Shown in pieces: positions 40,465-53,400 of a stretch of 64,000 nucleotides of DNA (its first letter is position 1; each line of letters begins with the position of its first letter). The DNA comes from Sarcocystis neurona (lineage: Eukaryota; Apicomplexa; Conoidasida; Eucoccidiorida; Sarcocystidae), in the NCBI GenBank assembly GCA_000727475.1, contig KL647292.1, positions 2,919,592 to 2,983,591 on the forward strand. Reading direction: 5' to 3'. Below the pieces are notes generated by a model. That model worked only from the letters and a program-made list of their open reading frames with translations. It ran no database searches and had not been told where the DNA came from. Both the position numbers and the translations under genes were made by a program.

Positions 40465-40605
40465 TCACCGACACTGTGCGCACACTCATGCAGCCGTACA
40501 GCGTATAAATTTTTCCAGCTCCCTCAGGACCACATGAACACCTTCCGGAGACTGTTACACAAACTTGAGCGATGGTTAGAGAAAAATTGCGACTCTCGAT
40601 GGCCC
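40465..40605 (+). CDS. Probable internal exon, hypothetical
   Basis: Acceptor CCATTTCAG and donor GGCCC|GTGTAG bound 47 codons in phase 0. The second half is clearly protein-like (TAYKFFQLPQDHMNTFRRLL, then HKLERWLEKNCDSRWP). No family recognised. It may be the first visible exon of a plus-strand gene running to about 44 kb. Confidence 0.35.
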
Positions 40606-40674
40606 GTGTAGCCCTTCCAGCCATTGTAGAGCAAAAAACCACGAGGAGTCACCGACCAATATATTTAAAAAGCT

Positions 40675-41481
40675 TTGTGCATCAAAGGCTTCTCAGCGGC
40701 CTTGTACTACGTATACAAAAATGCTGACGAGAGCATTTTCACAGGGCCGTGTACGGCGTGGCACACCACATGTAGTCTATCTGCAGTATCGCTGCGGACA
40801 CATCCTTGCGTATGTTTTGGAGACCAAACGCCCGATGACTGCGCGCACGCGCCGCGACTGCCGAGTGCGGAAGAGCGCGGCGCCGAACGCATCGTCTTAC
40901 AGTGTTGTTCAGTTCTCGAGTAATCACGCTTACGCTTACCGACGTGACAACACTGTCCGCATTAACGTCGACACATGGTTGTGTATCAGCTGTACCGCCT
41001 CAAGTCGCCCGCATGTTGCCCTGGGCGCTCCGAGCAGCTGCCATCCCGGCGTACTAACGGTAACACTATGATACGCAGAATACAAACAGCAGCTGATTGC
41101 ACGGTGTCAGGTTGGTTCTTTTGTCGAATGATTTCAAAGAGATATGAAGAAAGGACCGGAGCGAATGCCTTACAAATGAATTCGAGTAAAGACGTACTAG
41201 AGTGCGCCTACGCACCGTGCGTCTGAACAAATTTATACATGTGTATTCATCGTGCATGTGTATGCGCACACCTGGATCTGGGAATGGCAGATTTACGAAT
41301 ACCTCGGATCGACGTTGTCTACCACAGCTTTTCACCTGCTTGTTCTCGTCTTTTGTATGTTTGCGCCCCGCTTAACACAGCGGAACGACGAAACAAAGAA
41401 GTGGCATTTCAACAGGAGGGGGCGAGGCGCGCACGTGCAACTTCTCTGAACAGTCTAAGCGGCGCAGATGAAGTATCGTAG
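40675..41481 (+). other. Weak plus-strand exons
   Basis: The frame open at 40675-40923 (ending ERGAERIVLQCC) and a short stretch after an acceptor CTTAACACAG at about 41390 (ERRNKEVAFQQEGARRAR, stop at 41481) look coding. No consistent join was found. They may belong to the same gene as 40465-40605. Confidence 0.2.
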
Positions 41482-42039
41482 TTAACTATGGAGGTGTCCA
41501 CGTACATATACACGCGAGTATGTATTTACATAAAACTATCGATGTGTCTCGGCTGCGCATGGATGTACGGGCTGAAACTGTACACGTGAATTATAAGAGC
41601 TGATGTCACTCCTTGCTGGGCCCCTACAAATGCACGCCTCCGGCAAAAACCCCCCACTTTGTTGCCGCTGGGACCTTTCGTAGACAACTGCGAATGAATG
41701 CAGAAGTCGCGTAGCACATCCGGTGTTTAGACGTTTTTGTACGAACAAGGGACTTTCCGCAAAGTGGGCGCAGTGCGCCATTTTGTTCCCACATCATGTC
41801 AAGGGCGAAAATAAAGATGACGGGGACGATACAGCTCGTGCAGCCTACTGGCTTTACGAACAACACTCGTACGTTGCCATCGCCGGTAGACGGCCCGAGT
41901 TACCTCGCCTCCGCCACATTTTTAGTGAGCACCCAGAGAAAAGACAAACCACCAGTTTTGACACTGCTAAAATCTGGCTCTCATCACAGTCATTGAACGA
42001 CACCAGTACACTTTGACGGCTATCTTCTGGTGTTGACAG

Positions 42040-42281
42040 TGCATGGATGTTTGTGCCTCTAAAGGCAGAGCTTGTCTGGAAGGCACGTCTTACTATTTTG
42101 TTCTCCCTTCGTCTGACTCTGTCGAGTTCCCGAGTTTCCTCAGGCGTGGAGCTTCGCTTAAGAATTTACATCACAGCACCTGCACCTCCACCTACGAAGG
42201 CAAGGCACAAATGTTGCAAGATTTTTTCGCTGACACATTGTACAAACGTATTCAGTCCCTCCTCGTGTTACGGGACAGGGG
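42040..42281 (+). CDS. Probable exon, hypothetical; competing frame
   Basis: Acceptor TGTTGACAG and donor AGGGG|GTAAAT bound 80 codons of protein-like sequence (GTSYYFVLPSSDSVEFPSFL, then EGKAQMLQDFFADTLYKRI). In another frame an ATG at 42047 opens 238 codons to 42763, more basic and Cys-rich. The two are exclusive over their overlap. I prefer the spliced exon for its composition, but the longer ORF cannot be excluded. Confidence 0.3.
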
Positions 42282-42859
42282 GTAAATATTGTTCTGTGCC
42301 TAAAAACACGAAGCACACACATCGACCAAGGCGCAGATATTTCGAGTGTCACCATTGTACACACTGTATACAGCGGGCTGCACCTGTTTACATTCACAGG
42401 CATCTCCTGGTGGTAATGATCTACGACCGTGTCCGTGCATGTGTAAAATCTCTGCGTCGCGGAGAGGTGATGATCATCTTGAACTTGTGCTATTCAGGGA
42501 AGTTACGGTACACGCAGCTCGTCGAGATAAAGGCCCAAGTTCGATGCCAAAGGAAGTCGCCTCACCTGAGTAAAAAACTAGGATTCTCCCTAGTTCTTGA
42601 GGATGCAGTTTTCTGCCTCGGGAAGAATCAAGTTTCATTTGCCCAAATTTCTGCAAGCCTTTTGCGTCTAGTCGCAAGGAGACAATTTAGCGAAAGTTCG
42701 AAGACATGGTGCGTTGTTGCACAACTGCTATTCAGTTCCTCTGCATACCGTATGCTCTTTTGAGCTAGAAGTGGACTGATTGACTCGATGTGTGCTGGAA
42801 AAAACATGCGTTCGTGCCACTCTAATCAAAAACCATCTTCAGTTGCACTTGCTTTTATA

Positions 42860-43244
42860 GAGAAAGATTAAGTTTTGCTGCTACAGAGCTGAGAGGTAGC
42901 TCAATGGTAGGGACGAAAGTTGGTGGCCGAGGAAGTCGATTGCTGCACTGTACGACTTGGTGTGGTTGCCGACACGTCACGAGGAGCCCCTCAGGAGAGC
43001 TTCCTTTCTCCAGCGCGGAGATGAAGAAGGGAGACGGGGCTTGACCAAGAATTTTGGACGGTACATGAGGCATTGGGAGAAGTCCCTCGTAAAAATGATG
43101 AGCGCGCTCACTTGGAGTGCCATCCGCCAAAGGTTGGCCTCCGTGTCTCTCTCCAACATAGGCTGCCTGCTTATGTGCGGTAGAATGTGTCACCTTCTCT
43201 CAAGTTACTCTGCCGTGTTGGCAGGTATGGGACACAAATAAGCC
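42860..43244. other. Ambiguous coding stretch
   Basis: The plus strand is open from about 42900 to 43241 (including LTKNFGRYMRHWEKSLVKMM). The minus strand is open over 43193-42855 with equally plausible composition. A plus-strand stop at 42897 requires an unusual acceptor. Strand not decided. Confidence 0.2.
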
Positions 43245-43359
43245 TCAGCGGTTAAGCAAGGAGGATCTCGTAGCAGTCCTGATGACGGTTCCGACTGCGC
43301 GGGCAACGCTTTATTCTTTTGGGTGTACGCAGGCTAAGAAGCTTGTAGATTTGACCTTT
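43225..43359 (+). CDS. Probable internal exon, hypothetical
   Basis: Acceptor GTGTTGGCAG and donor ACCTTT|GTAAAG bound 45 codons in phase 0 (KPQRLSKEDLVAVLMTVPTA, then RATLYSFGCTQAKKLVDL). The composition is that of a folded protein with no low complexity. Neighbouring exons are not certain. Confidence 0.35.
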
Positions 43360-43789
43360 GTAAAGCAAAAAGTGCTTTTTCGTGCTCTGCGCTGCTCCTC
43401 AGGCAGGTGACTCGGCAATACGAAGATTTATTACCCACTGTCTCACCTCGTTTGGCAACGACTGCTTTTCTGGTTGCGCGGGGCTCAAGTGAACAATGAC
43501 TCGTTAAACTAAGTCGCTCACGGAGAAATGTACATACGCGAAGACATATATATGCATATTTGCACGCACATTGTGGACGTATGCTTGCGTTAGAATGGCT
43601 CGTTCGTAGGTTGAATGCGCGTCGACAGTAAACCTCTCGCAACGACAAGACCTTGCGTGTGAAAATGTGCGGTTCTGCGCAGTACCTCTTGAACTGCCCA
43701 ACCAAAGCGTCGAGGCGTGCATTTTTCCCTTTTTGCGGGAAGAAGGAATTCGTCCCGCCGTTCAACAAGGAAAGCTTTTGCTGTTTTAG

Positions 43790-43944
43790 TCATTTACTTG
43801 AGACAGATACGGCAACTGGAGGACGTTTGTGGTGCACTGGTATGTCAAGTCCTTCTCTGTGTTGCTCAACGTGTTGCATCCTTGGTTGGCTTTTGCGTTC
43901 CCCGTCTTCACGCTGATACTAGAGTGAAGTGTCTGGAAGTATTG
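43790..43944 (+). CDS. Probable internal exon, hydrophobic helix
   Basis: Acceptor GCTGTTTTAG and donor GTATTG|GTAGGC bound 51 codons including YLRQIRQLEDVCGALVCQVL, then CVAQRVASLVGFCVPRLH. Strongly helical and partly hydrophobic. It lies 290 bases upstream of the membrane protein at 44231 and could be part of it or of a preceding gene. Confidence 0.35.
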
Positions 43945-44230
43945 GTAGGCGTAAATACACTACAACATATAGAAAAATATCCTTAATATCTCCCTATCTA
44001 TCTGGATTAATATTACGTGTAAGATCAATACCTCGAAGGAGAGAAACGCGCTGGCCTCTGCAAAACGATAAAATGGAATTACATCACATGCATACACCCG
44101 CAGGTGTATGCATGTATTTGATTGATTTGGATTACAGCAGAAGCCGTGGAACTCTGAGAGGGTTACTTCACGGTGTAAACCTCAACGTGCAGATATATGT
44201 AATCATGTACATGTTGACAGTTCCTCTGAA

Positions 44231-47200
44231 ATGCCGCAACTTCAAATGCATCATATACTGGACCGTCAAACAGTGGAGCTATTTGTTGGGCTCGCTGTGG
44301 TCTCCTTTCTCATCTCTGTCTACATAGGTTTTCAGTGCACCTCCCCTCTGGCTCTGTGCTATAGACCGGTCGAGGACTTTTTACCGCATAAGAACTGTTC
44401 GTCAACCGTACCAAACGGCAACGCTTTGCCAGCAGCAGTAACCAAGCAGACGAGTGGTCTTCCCTCCTCATTACTCGAAGTCACGCCATTTCGAACACGC
44501 TGTCTCCTCTTCATGATTGTTAGCAGTAATGTCTTTTGTTTGGTACTTTTCGGAATTGTGCTATTATCCAGCCCAACATTTTCGCACAGAGCTGAGACGA
44601 TACATTACCCCAGTAGTGCAGACAATCCTGCTAGCATCCCTCGAAGAGTTCTGTGTTGCTTGAAGGACAATCGATACATATGTCTTATTGTCGCGACGCT
44701 TTGCGTCGCTGTACTTCCGGTCTACCTATCCACGCCCTTCGGCGGACCACACTTTGTCTCTGCACTCACGCTTTCTCAGTTCTTCGTCATTGCATGTTTC
44801 ACTGGTCTACGCCCTCCCGTTCTTTGCATCCTCACATTCCTAACGGGGGTGCGTGATTTAATCCTTACTTTCTCGATAACCAAGTCACCATGTTCATCAC
44901 CACACATTGTTATCAATGTGAGCTATCTATTGGTAACGTCAATTTGTTGTATGCGACTTCACCATCTGTTGCACTGCCTGGCTAAAACATTCCTACTGGC
45001 CGAGCAATTGCCAGCTTATCTCTTGTCTCAGTTGGTGGGTAACGGTCTGCTTCAACTTAAAGATTTGTCTTCGGGTCAATGCCTCGCGCTGCACCTGGTG
45101 GACGAGAATGCAGCAGGTGCCCCAGCCGCACACGGCCGTAAACGACAACCAGCAGCAGGCTACCTCTTCACAAAACGCTTGCAGGAATGCACAGACGAGA
45201 AACGACTTGTTGATCTCGTTGATCTGAGCGCCGAGACAGTTGCATCGTAAGCTCCCATGATGTAGAAATATTCATCTCAACCCACGAAGTCTATCTGGTT
45301 ATGCAGCACTCTTGGCAGTTTGTATTGCTACAATGAATACGATAGCAGGGCTCTCAGGAAGTCGCGCGGATTGAACAGCGGAAGTCGCCGTTCACTGAGA
45401 GTGTGGTCGGGACGGCAGGAGTCTCTGCTCTACATTGCTATCGATGAAAGACTGGCAGTATGTCAAGTTTGGCTTTGCTCAAGTCAGAGTGGAAATTGGG
45501 CAGATATGGAGAAAACCGACAGATGAGTCGCCGCCGTCAACAAGGAATTCCGTGCTTGGGACACGCAGGAGAAGCACCAGCCCTTTTTTCTAGATAGATC
45601 CGCAGTCGCTCACCTGTAGACACACTTTCGTAGAGGTAGGTGTACGCTGCGGCAGAGCACAAAATACGTAAGATTTTTGCATAGTTTTGCCCCCCCTAAA
45701 GCCGTGCAAGGGCTGTTTATCCTGGTGAAGGCGATTTCACACGAAGTGCGTAGCGCGCCTGCAACCACTTTAATCGCAGTTATGTAGAAGTACTCATACT
45801 AGGAACAAAGAATATCACGTTCGCACGTGTAGAACAGCGTGCATGCTCTTTCGCTTTGGCTTTTGGAGGGTCAATTACTTGCATTGCCCACTAGGTACTC
45901 GCGGCCCTGCTGGTGTAGCACATCAGTTGTACATCCATGGATCTATCTGTGTACCTACCTATCTCCACACGTGTCACTCCACCTCGGTACATATCCATTT
46001 ATATATATATATATCATATACACATATATGTATATATATACATATATATATGTCTCTATGTACATATATTTACGCATTGAAGAGGCACAACTGCTGTTGT
46101 AGCCATATGTGACGCTGTCTTGATACGGATGGCACATGTGTGCCTGTGCCTGCGTGCATAAAGCATCTATTTCTCTTCCACTCTTTGTGTCCCGAGGATG
46201 TCTTGCGCAGAGCGAGACACCCGCCTCGATTGTGCCGCGCCACTTGATCACACAAGTCTCCATTGTGAAGCACAGCCCCTTCTACACATCGTTTTGTTCC
46301 ACATCCTTGCATTCGTTTCAGGCGCATCTCCTCCTGTAGGCTGCGAGGCTATATTGGTGCGGGCATCTTTACTGGTTTAGCTTTCCGGGTGAATCTCTTC
46401 CCAGGACATGCCTCCAGTGACCGTGTCCATTCGTCTCCTCGCACAGCCGCGTCAGCACAACAAAATGAGAACAACTATCTACGTTCCATAACTGAACTGC
46501 GAAATCTTAGTCGCTTCTTGACCTCGTATACTGGGCGACGCCGGTCAGAAAACGGGTGCAACAGCGCATGCTATTCAACATTCTGGAACACGCAATGCAG
46601 CGAGAGAAGCAGAACAGTGTTTCCTTTCGCTGAAGACGGACAGCCCACACGTTCAGGATTCACGCATTCTACCGGCCTTGGAGAATCCCTACGCAGGTCA
46701 TTCTACTGCGAAAGGCTTCTGCGGGGACGAAGTGGTGAGACGTGCTGTTGTCGACGGTTCGTTTTGGCACACGGGGAGCTCTGGGATATTCTTCAAACGG
46801 AATTTTCACGGTTCTGGACGGGAAATTTGCCTTGCGTCGGAGACAGTCGTGGCTGCCACTATACCTGCCCTCCGGAGACAGTGCTATCGCGGGACCGCGA
46901 CTTCCACAGGCGACCCTGCGGCCCTTTCGACGATTGCTGTCTCCGGAAAAGAAGTTTGCTCAGAGACTGTTTACCGAGAAAGAACCATGCAGCCACTTCA
47001 AGCAGATTCGAGACAGAGAGTTCAACTGCCCGCAACGGCTGGTGCCCAGTTGCGGCCAGCGGCCCTCACAGGCCTCAAAGCCCTACACGCGGAGACTGCA
47101 GATGTCATTTTTTGAGTGCCCGTGCTTGCGACTGCCTCGAATGCGGGGCCGTTGACCATGAGGCCAAGGGCGGAGATTCTCGCGGACACGTCCTGCGTTT

Positions 47201-48275
47201 CGCGCCGACGGCAGAGCACGATCTCGGAAGCTCTTGGATGCAGCGTGACACACCGCCCCTACACTCGGCAAAGCAAAGAAGTCATTCCGGTGTGCCAGTC
47301 GTCCGTCCTATCACATCTGAAAGACAGCTGTATCTTCGGGGAAAAGGACCTGCTTGGAACACCTATCCTACTAGAAGTGGTTTTCACCACGCATGTCTCC
47401 TGACAAGGAAAGTTCGCTATCAAAGAAATGATGGAACAAGGAGTCGTTTCACTGGCAGTGAAGGCAGGATCAGGAGCAGCAGGAGAGGCAGGAGCGTACG
47501 GAAGCACGTCTTTCTTAGTATAAGTTTCAAAGCAAGGAGCTCGACTCTCTCTCGAGAAACAGAAACACCAGATCATCACGCACCTCTGCAGCGAGTGAGC
47601 TGTGACCAGCGCGGGAGAAACACACGGGAACCACCCTCGTATGCGGTACGCGGCCTACAAGCGCTACGCGCGACCCAACGCTTCTCAGGGAAAGTCGAAA
47701 AGGGAATGCATAGGCCTCTCTACAAGTCCAGGATAAGAAAACGTCAAACAGCTAAAATATGTGCATTGTGTCCACGTAGAATTTTTAGACATCAGCCGAG
47801 AGAAAATGCGCGTGTACTGTCCCGGCTCATGAGGCGCAAGCAGGCTGCACTTAACAGAGTGAACCCTTCGGAGAAGCTTGCGCGCCCAGTGGCGAGTTAT
47901 AATTTGCCATGTTCTTCGTCTCCGTCCTCCCTCCGCATTCCTCCGTCGATAAAACATGGAAGCATGAAACACAGGTTTGCTCGTCAGTTGCAGAAGGCGC
48001 ACCTACGATGCGATTTTGGCAACCACAGACGGCACTTCATCAAGAATTTCAGAAAAATGTCTCCTACATACGGAGGCAAAGGATCAACTTGCGTTTTGAA
48101 GTGTCGTCGGCATTTTCCTTCTCGGGCGCCTTTCTTGCTAAAGTGGAGTAGACACGGTTTCAAAAGGCCGACACAGACCTCGACTGTAAGTTTACGTACA
48201 GGCCTTGTGTGGGATCCTCTTCCTGTGTTGTCTTTTCGCAGTGCGGCGGGGTCTGGCGAGCCAAGCAGTCGTTAA
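44231..48275 (+). CDS. Polytopic membrane protein, two exons; NDC1-like layout possible
   Basis: Exon 1 (44231-45246, ATG) encodes about 339 residues with five to six membrane segments: ELFVGLAVVSFLISVYIG, RCLLFMIVSSNVFCLVLFG, YICLIVATLCVAVLPVYL, a pair at about residues 175-205, and one near residue 235. The apparent TAA at 45248 is the donor TC|GTAAGC. The acceptor TTCGTTTCAG at 46321 joins in phase to a 650-codon exon (46322-48275), giving about 989 residues. Six N-terminal membrane passes followed by ALHLVDENA-type helices and a long soluble part resemble nucleoporin NDC1, but I see no diagnostic motif. The 3' exon turns Arg/Ser/Cys-rich after about 46540 while other frames look more protein-like, so the C-terminal half is doubtful. 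Confidence 0.4.
45990..46060. repeat. (TA)n microsatellite in an intron
   Basis: TATATA/CATATATG run inside the predicted intron between the two exons of the membrane protein. Confidence 0.75.
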
Positions 48276-49555
48276 AGTGTGCACCAAAACCGAGTAGCGG
48301 TTAGCGGAGTCAAACTCTCGTGTTTTTTCTCTCGTGCTTCGATCATGAGAAAGCCGCAATGCTACTTTGTTCGCATAAGTGGCGTAGAATTCCTCATCTG
48401 GTTTTTGTGTGACGTGCGGCACCCACAAGTTCATACGTCCTAAAGACTCGACCACGTGCGTTTGGCTTGCCCAGAGTTTCCGTTTTTACGTGGAAAGTGT
48501 ATGAGATGCCATTCATTTGCAGCGCAGTGGTGTGTGTTTTTTGGGTTTTCCACCTTTTCTACGTAGGCCGGACGTGGTATTATTGCCCCTCTACCTACTA
48601 AAATTCAGACTTCAAAGTGCCTTCAACATGTCGACAGGAGATGCAGGGATTCTCTCAGGACGCGCGGTGCCATCAACACGGCCTCTAACGCCTCGGCGTA
48701 TACGGCCACAGGTGGAAGTGACATTTGGTGTAAGAATAAATATTGTACGAGGGGCTGCAGAAACTGTTTGTGGCGCACCGCGGTAACGGCATGTTGGCTG
48801 ATTTGTTGGCTGCTCCAGAGTCTGCGGATGCGGGTAGTAAGAAAGTGGAGGAGAAGCGAACTGGTCTTGGCGGCGGCGACATTTACTGACGGCGACCGAA
48901 TCAACATGCCGCCTCAATCCTGGTCATCTCGTACATTCTTGGAGCCCAACATAGAACGGTACTGAAGCAAACCAACTGGGAACGTTATGATATTAATACA
49001 CTCTAGCGTCAATCCCTAGGTGTACGCAGCTGACTCCTGCCAGTACATATGAGTATTGATGAAGAAATGGCAATCCCGATCTTCCACGTCAACACCTGCG
49101 TTCCTGAATCTAGCTGAAAGCTAGATTTCAGCTGAAAGCTGGAGACATGCACACAATGACCATACTCAAGACCTGCGAGAGGCGTAAGCTGGCTGCTTCG
49201 ATTGGGGCTTCTACTCCTGGTCAATTAGAACGGGGTTCCCACTGGACCTCTGTGCGCGAGTTAGCCATTCGCCGGCAATAAAAAAAAAATTAAAAGGGCA
49301 CAGTTTTGTGATTTCGTGTGAGGTTGCTGAACGCTTGCTTCCGGTTTTCCCCCAAAGTAAGAGCCACTGCGACGCATCCTAGGCCCTGAGGCACACAAAG
49401 ATTTAACGGACCACTGACTCTTCCCTACGTAATGGGGCAGAAGCCGCTGGTGCTTAAGGCAAAAGGACAACGCGCGTCTCCGTCGATGTTCGATCGTCTA
49501 TCCTGTCGTGCTGGGGTGTAACTGAAATTGCACTGCTCAGTTTGGAGACACGAAT
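48276..49555. other. No supported gene
   Basis: No convincing exon on either strand. A small stem-loop (ATCTAGC...GCTAGAT, loop TGAAA) with an adjacent AGCTGAAAGCT direct repeat lies near 49110-49140, and an A-rich run at 49281-49295. Confidence 0.4.
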
Positions 49556-49982
49556 TTGACATCTCGGCAATTCTTCCCGTCTGTCATTCTTTGTGAAGTT
49601 GTAGACCTGAACTCACAACAAAGCTTAGCCTCCGCACTTAAATGTGCAGTTGTCCCAGGATTGGAACTGCTCAGCGAGGACTGCTTGTTTCGTACCACTT
49701 CTTGTGCAACAGAAGGAGTCTCTACGTGGCACTCTATACAGCAGCCCACTCGTTTCTGTTACATCCTGTTCAACCCTTATTTTTCGAACGTTTGCTGACC
49801 CTTTGTGCGCGTTGTTGCTGCTGCAGGTTTTTCCAAAGCTGGCGAGCATCTTTGATGAATGTGCACTGGCGACGGTCTCTTCTATGGCAGATGCTCTGGG
49901 CGTTGTTAAATCTTGGTATAATAATATGCAATTACTCGTATTTACACACAAATCGCAAGAGCACATGCTCGCATTCCTCTGA
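49556..49982 (+). CDS. Probable last exons of a plus-strand gene, hypothetical
   Basis: The stretch 49556-49798 is protein-like (CEVVDLNSQQSLASALKCAV, then PGLELLSEDCLF). After an acceptor TTGCTGCTGCAG at 49826, a second exon encodes VFPKLASIFDECALATVSSM and continues to a stop at 49980-49982. The donor of the first part is not resolved. These could be 3' exons of the 44231 gene if its long exon is spliced earlier than drawn, or a separate small gene. Confidence 0.3.
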
Positions 49983-50499
49983 TCTACCAGTTCACTCTTC
50001 ATCTGGCAACGATTCGCCGAAGACTTCAACAATTACCCGGACAGCCTCATTTCAGCCATCTTACTTCTTATGGGTTCGGGTGCTCCTGCAACTCTTGTCC
50101 GAGACACCAGTGCTGGTGCTACTGTCTTGCAGCGCATACAACGCCCAATGGAGCCGTAGCCAAGACAGGGCCACTGCCCGTAGGAGCGTTCAACAATCGC
50201 GTACAAGGCCTGACCGCCGGCGTCCAGCTTTAGCTAGTAGTCGAGCCGCCACACTATCATCCTTCAATTTTTGGAAGCTGCGTGTATCATCCATGTGTTG
50301 GTTTCCAACGTGGAACGAATGGAGAAATACTGCCCAGGCAAAGACTGCAGCTTCTGCGGAGTCTGCGGCCTTCGCTACGGACAGCTCTGTTCATGAAGCC
50401 GCCTCTTTCGATAGTGCCCAAAAGACGGAAAAAAGGCACAAATTATTACGCTGGAGCAGCTTGTTCCTGTGCAACTGGCGGTCAGTTTCATGAGATAAG

Positions 50500-53400
50500 A
50501 TGGCCAGCCTTGAGCGCGCGGGGCTGCAGGAAATTCTAGAGCGTATGCAACCATATTCAAAATATACACGTGTATCTGCACGGGCTTCTAGTGTACAGAT
50601 TCTGTGCGAAAGATGCCTATGCGGCGTGCACAGGTACGGGCAGGTCGATACGAGTGGTCAAATTTCTCGACCGCAGACCACAACGGGTGTTTGTGTGCGT
50701 CTTTCTTCTCTTTTGTTGTCCACTTACCTTTCAGACGCCACGTTCGCATCGAGTTTTCTGTTTGTCGCATTCTAAGTTTCGTATCCCGTGCTATGCCGTC
50801 TTCGCGACAAGGCGGCTGCAGGACTGCGTGCAATGTTTGTACACACAAATTCGTGCTTGTTCTTTTGAGCAATAATGTTTATGTGCCAAGAGCACTGCGA
50901 ACTCTTAGAAGTACGGAAGCAGTTCAAAGCATGCTTGTTGAGGCCTCTGCTGTCTTCTGTACGACTCTGCGTGAAAACGTATCTGTAGTTGCGTGAATTT
51001 TTGCAAGGTCATCCAGGTGCGCTGCATCTATATGTTTGTCCCCACCTTTGGGCATGTAATGCGGGTGCGAGCTTAAGACACCAACAGAGACGGCTTCCAG
51101 GGCTCGAGATCAGGCTCTACTACTGTACAAGACCGTGTACGCTTTGATACTGCAGACAGCAGGGAACGTACCAGCGAGCGGCAAGGATGAGTTCTGCGTT
51201 CTCACTATTGCAGTTTTTCCTTGGGGAGGCCCCTGACTGCAACTACTGCAGCAGAACAACTACGGCCACTCCGACCACTAGCGCTGCGCCTAGAACCGCG
51301 ATTACCATTGAAATTATTACATGCCTGTCCAACCCGTCCACTGTGACTCCTGCCTAGTTGTAGTGCACTACGACTGCAACCGCCACTACCAGTCGTACAG
51401 CTACAACAACAACAACAGACATGAGTCTTAGTAATAGCACTAACACTACTGTTACAAATTACTGTTACCAGTAATAGTGCTCCGGTACTCAGATATCGTA
51501 GATCAGTTTTCTCTGCTGCCTGTGGCTTGTTTCCTTTCACCTGTTCCAGGCTTCTTGTCAGCTGCTTAGACAGTTTGTGGATTCTGTCAGCGTGGTACAC
51601 GCGTCAAACGTCGCGTGTGGCTGCCGCTGCGTCTCCTCCTGACTTGGTGGCCTACGGAGCGTGGCTACTTAACGTTGCGCAGGTGCCTTTAAATCCACAG
51701 ATGATCCTCGGCCAGCAGCAGCAGCTGCTGCTGGCGTGTCTTCACTTTCTACTGCTGAACGCGGTCTTCGCCGGGGTTTTTCTCTACCGCCTGCGAGCCC
51801 ACCGCGCAGCAGGCGGCGGACACCTGCTCTTGTATTCCTTGGGCTCCAGCCAGAGTTTCTTCTGGTGGGACACACCTGTACGAGAGTGCGCGATCACTCA
51901 GACTGCTGCTTTGTCCAGCAGGGATGACGCTCGAAGCACTCACAATGGAAGAATCGTCGAAGCAACAGCAGCTGACATTGTGAAATGCCACTCCCGCAGC
52001 AGTGGAGCGCAAGAAGCGGCCGCGGTCCTTGGCCTCTGGATTCGAGGTGTCATTTGTTGCCTCACTCTGTTTATTTTCCTCTTCATATTCTTCGCCAGGT
52101 AAAGTCCGGCCCTGTCTTCCTTTTTTCATGCCTTCGACTACAGGTAGGCGTCTGACCACTACAGGCTACACGGTACCACACATCTATTTCGACGTGACGA
52201 CTGCGATGCGACACGAATGAAACAGCTATCTGCCGAGTCAAGGAAGACGCAAAGTAACTGCCAGCTGGAGATGAAGTCCGGTGCCGAACAGCCTTTCATG
52301 CAAACTGCGGACACTGGCGCATTCGGGTGGAATGCAAAGAAGCATCCCGCTCGTAGACCTACACGTAACCACGATGGACGAGCATACATCTATATCTGAA
52401 GAGCAGGAACTGGCGATTGCATACAGACTTAGTTTTAACAGGTGTACAGATGTACATGAAAGTGGATTGACCAATATAGCACATGAAGGACCGGGGGATT
52501 CGTGGTGGATTGTTGTTGACACTCGTCAAAGCAGCAGTTATAGCAAACAGTAAACCGGGGTTCACGTAGCTGTCTTCTTTTCTGTCTTCAGCAACGGAGG
52601 AGCTAAATTACCAATGTCACGAATACAACTCATGCACGCGATCGGGTCGGTATAAGTCGACTCTCCGCCTTGGCATACTGAACGTATAAATGTATACATA
52701 TGTATTTGCGCCTAATACAAGGCAACGTGCGTGGATCATATGTATGTGTAGTGGACGTTGTTTCTGGCTTGACCAGTATGCGCTTGAATTGTCGTCGAGC
52801 GGTGAAAAAATGACTCTGCTGCTCCCTGGCTCGGTACTTCTTGCGCAGTTTGTGTTTCTGTGGGCGCTTTAACTCAGAGCCTTCGAGACATGCAGTCGAC
52901 GTATATTCGTCCTGACTGCCTTGCCCTACTACCGGATTCCTCAAGAGAACCCCCAGCGGCCGCCTGTGAAAGCAACCTCCGTTCTCTCTTCTTCGCATAC
53001 GCAGCAGCAGCAGCAACAGGGGGAGAGAGACACTCAGCTGAATGCTGAACGGCAACAGCAGGTGGTGTGCGAGGACCAGCACCGACTGGCCACGCAGCAA
53101 CAACAAGAGGAGGATCCCGTAACTCTTCAAGCTGAGCCACAGCAGCACTCGCCAGAGTGGACTCACCAGCAGATTGTGTCGCAGCAACAAGCAGCAGACA
53201 CACAGCAGCGTGAAGAGTCTCACCCGTGTCAGCTTCCTGGTTCTTGTAAAGCTACGACCCCGTGCTTGCAGAAAGGACTCCGTTCTCTGTCGCCGGTGCC
53301 TGAAACAAGCAGAAATTCCTTATTCGACACGATTTGTCAGTCGCGGACAACTCACCGATCCAGTTTTGCTCCACTTGTCCCTTCTTTGTCTTCCTCTTCT

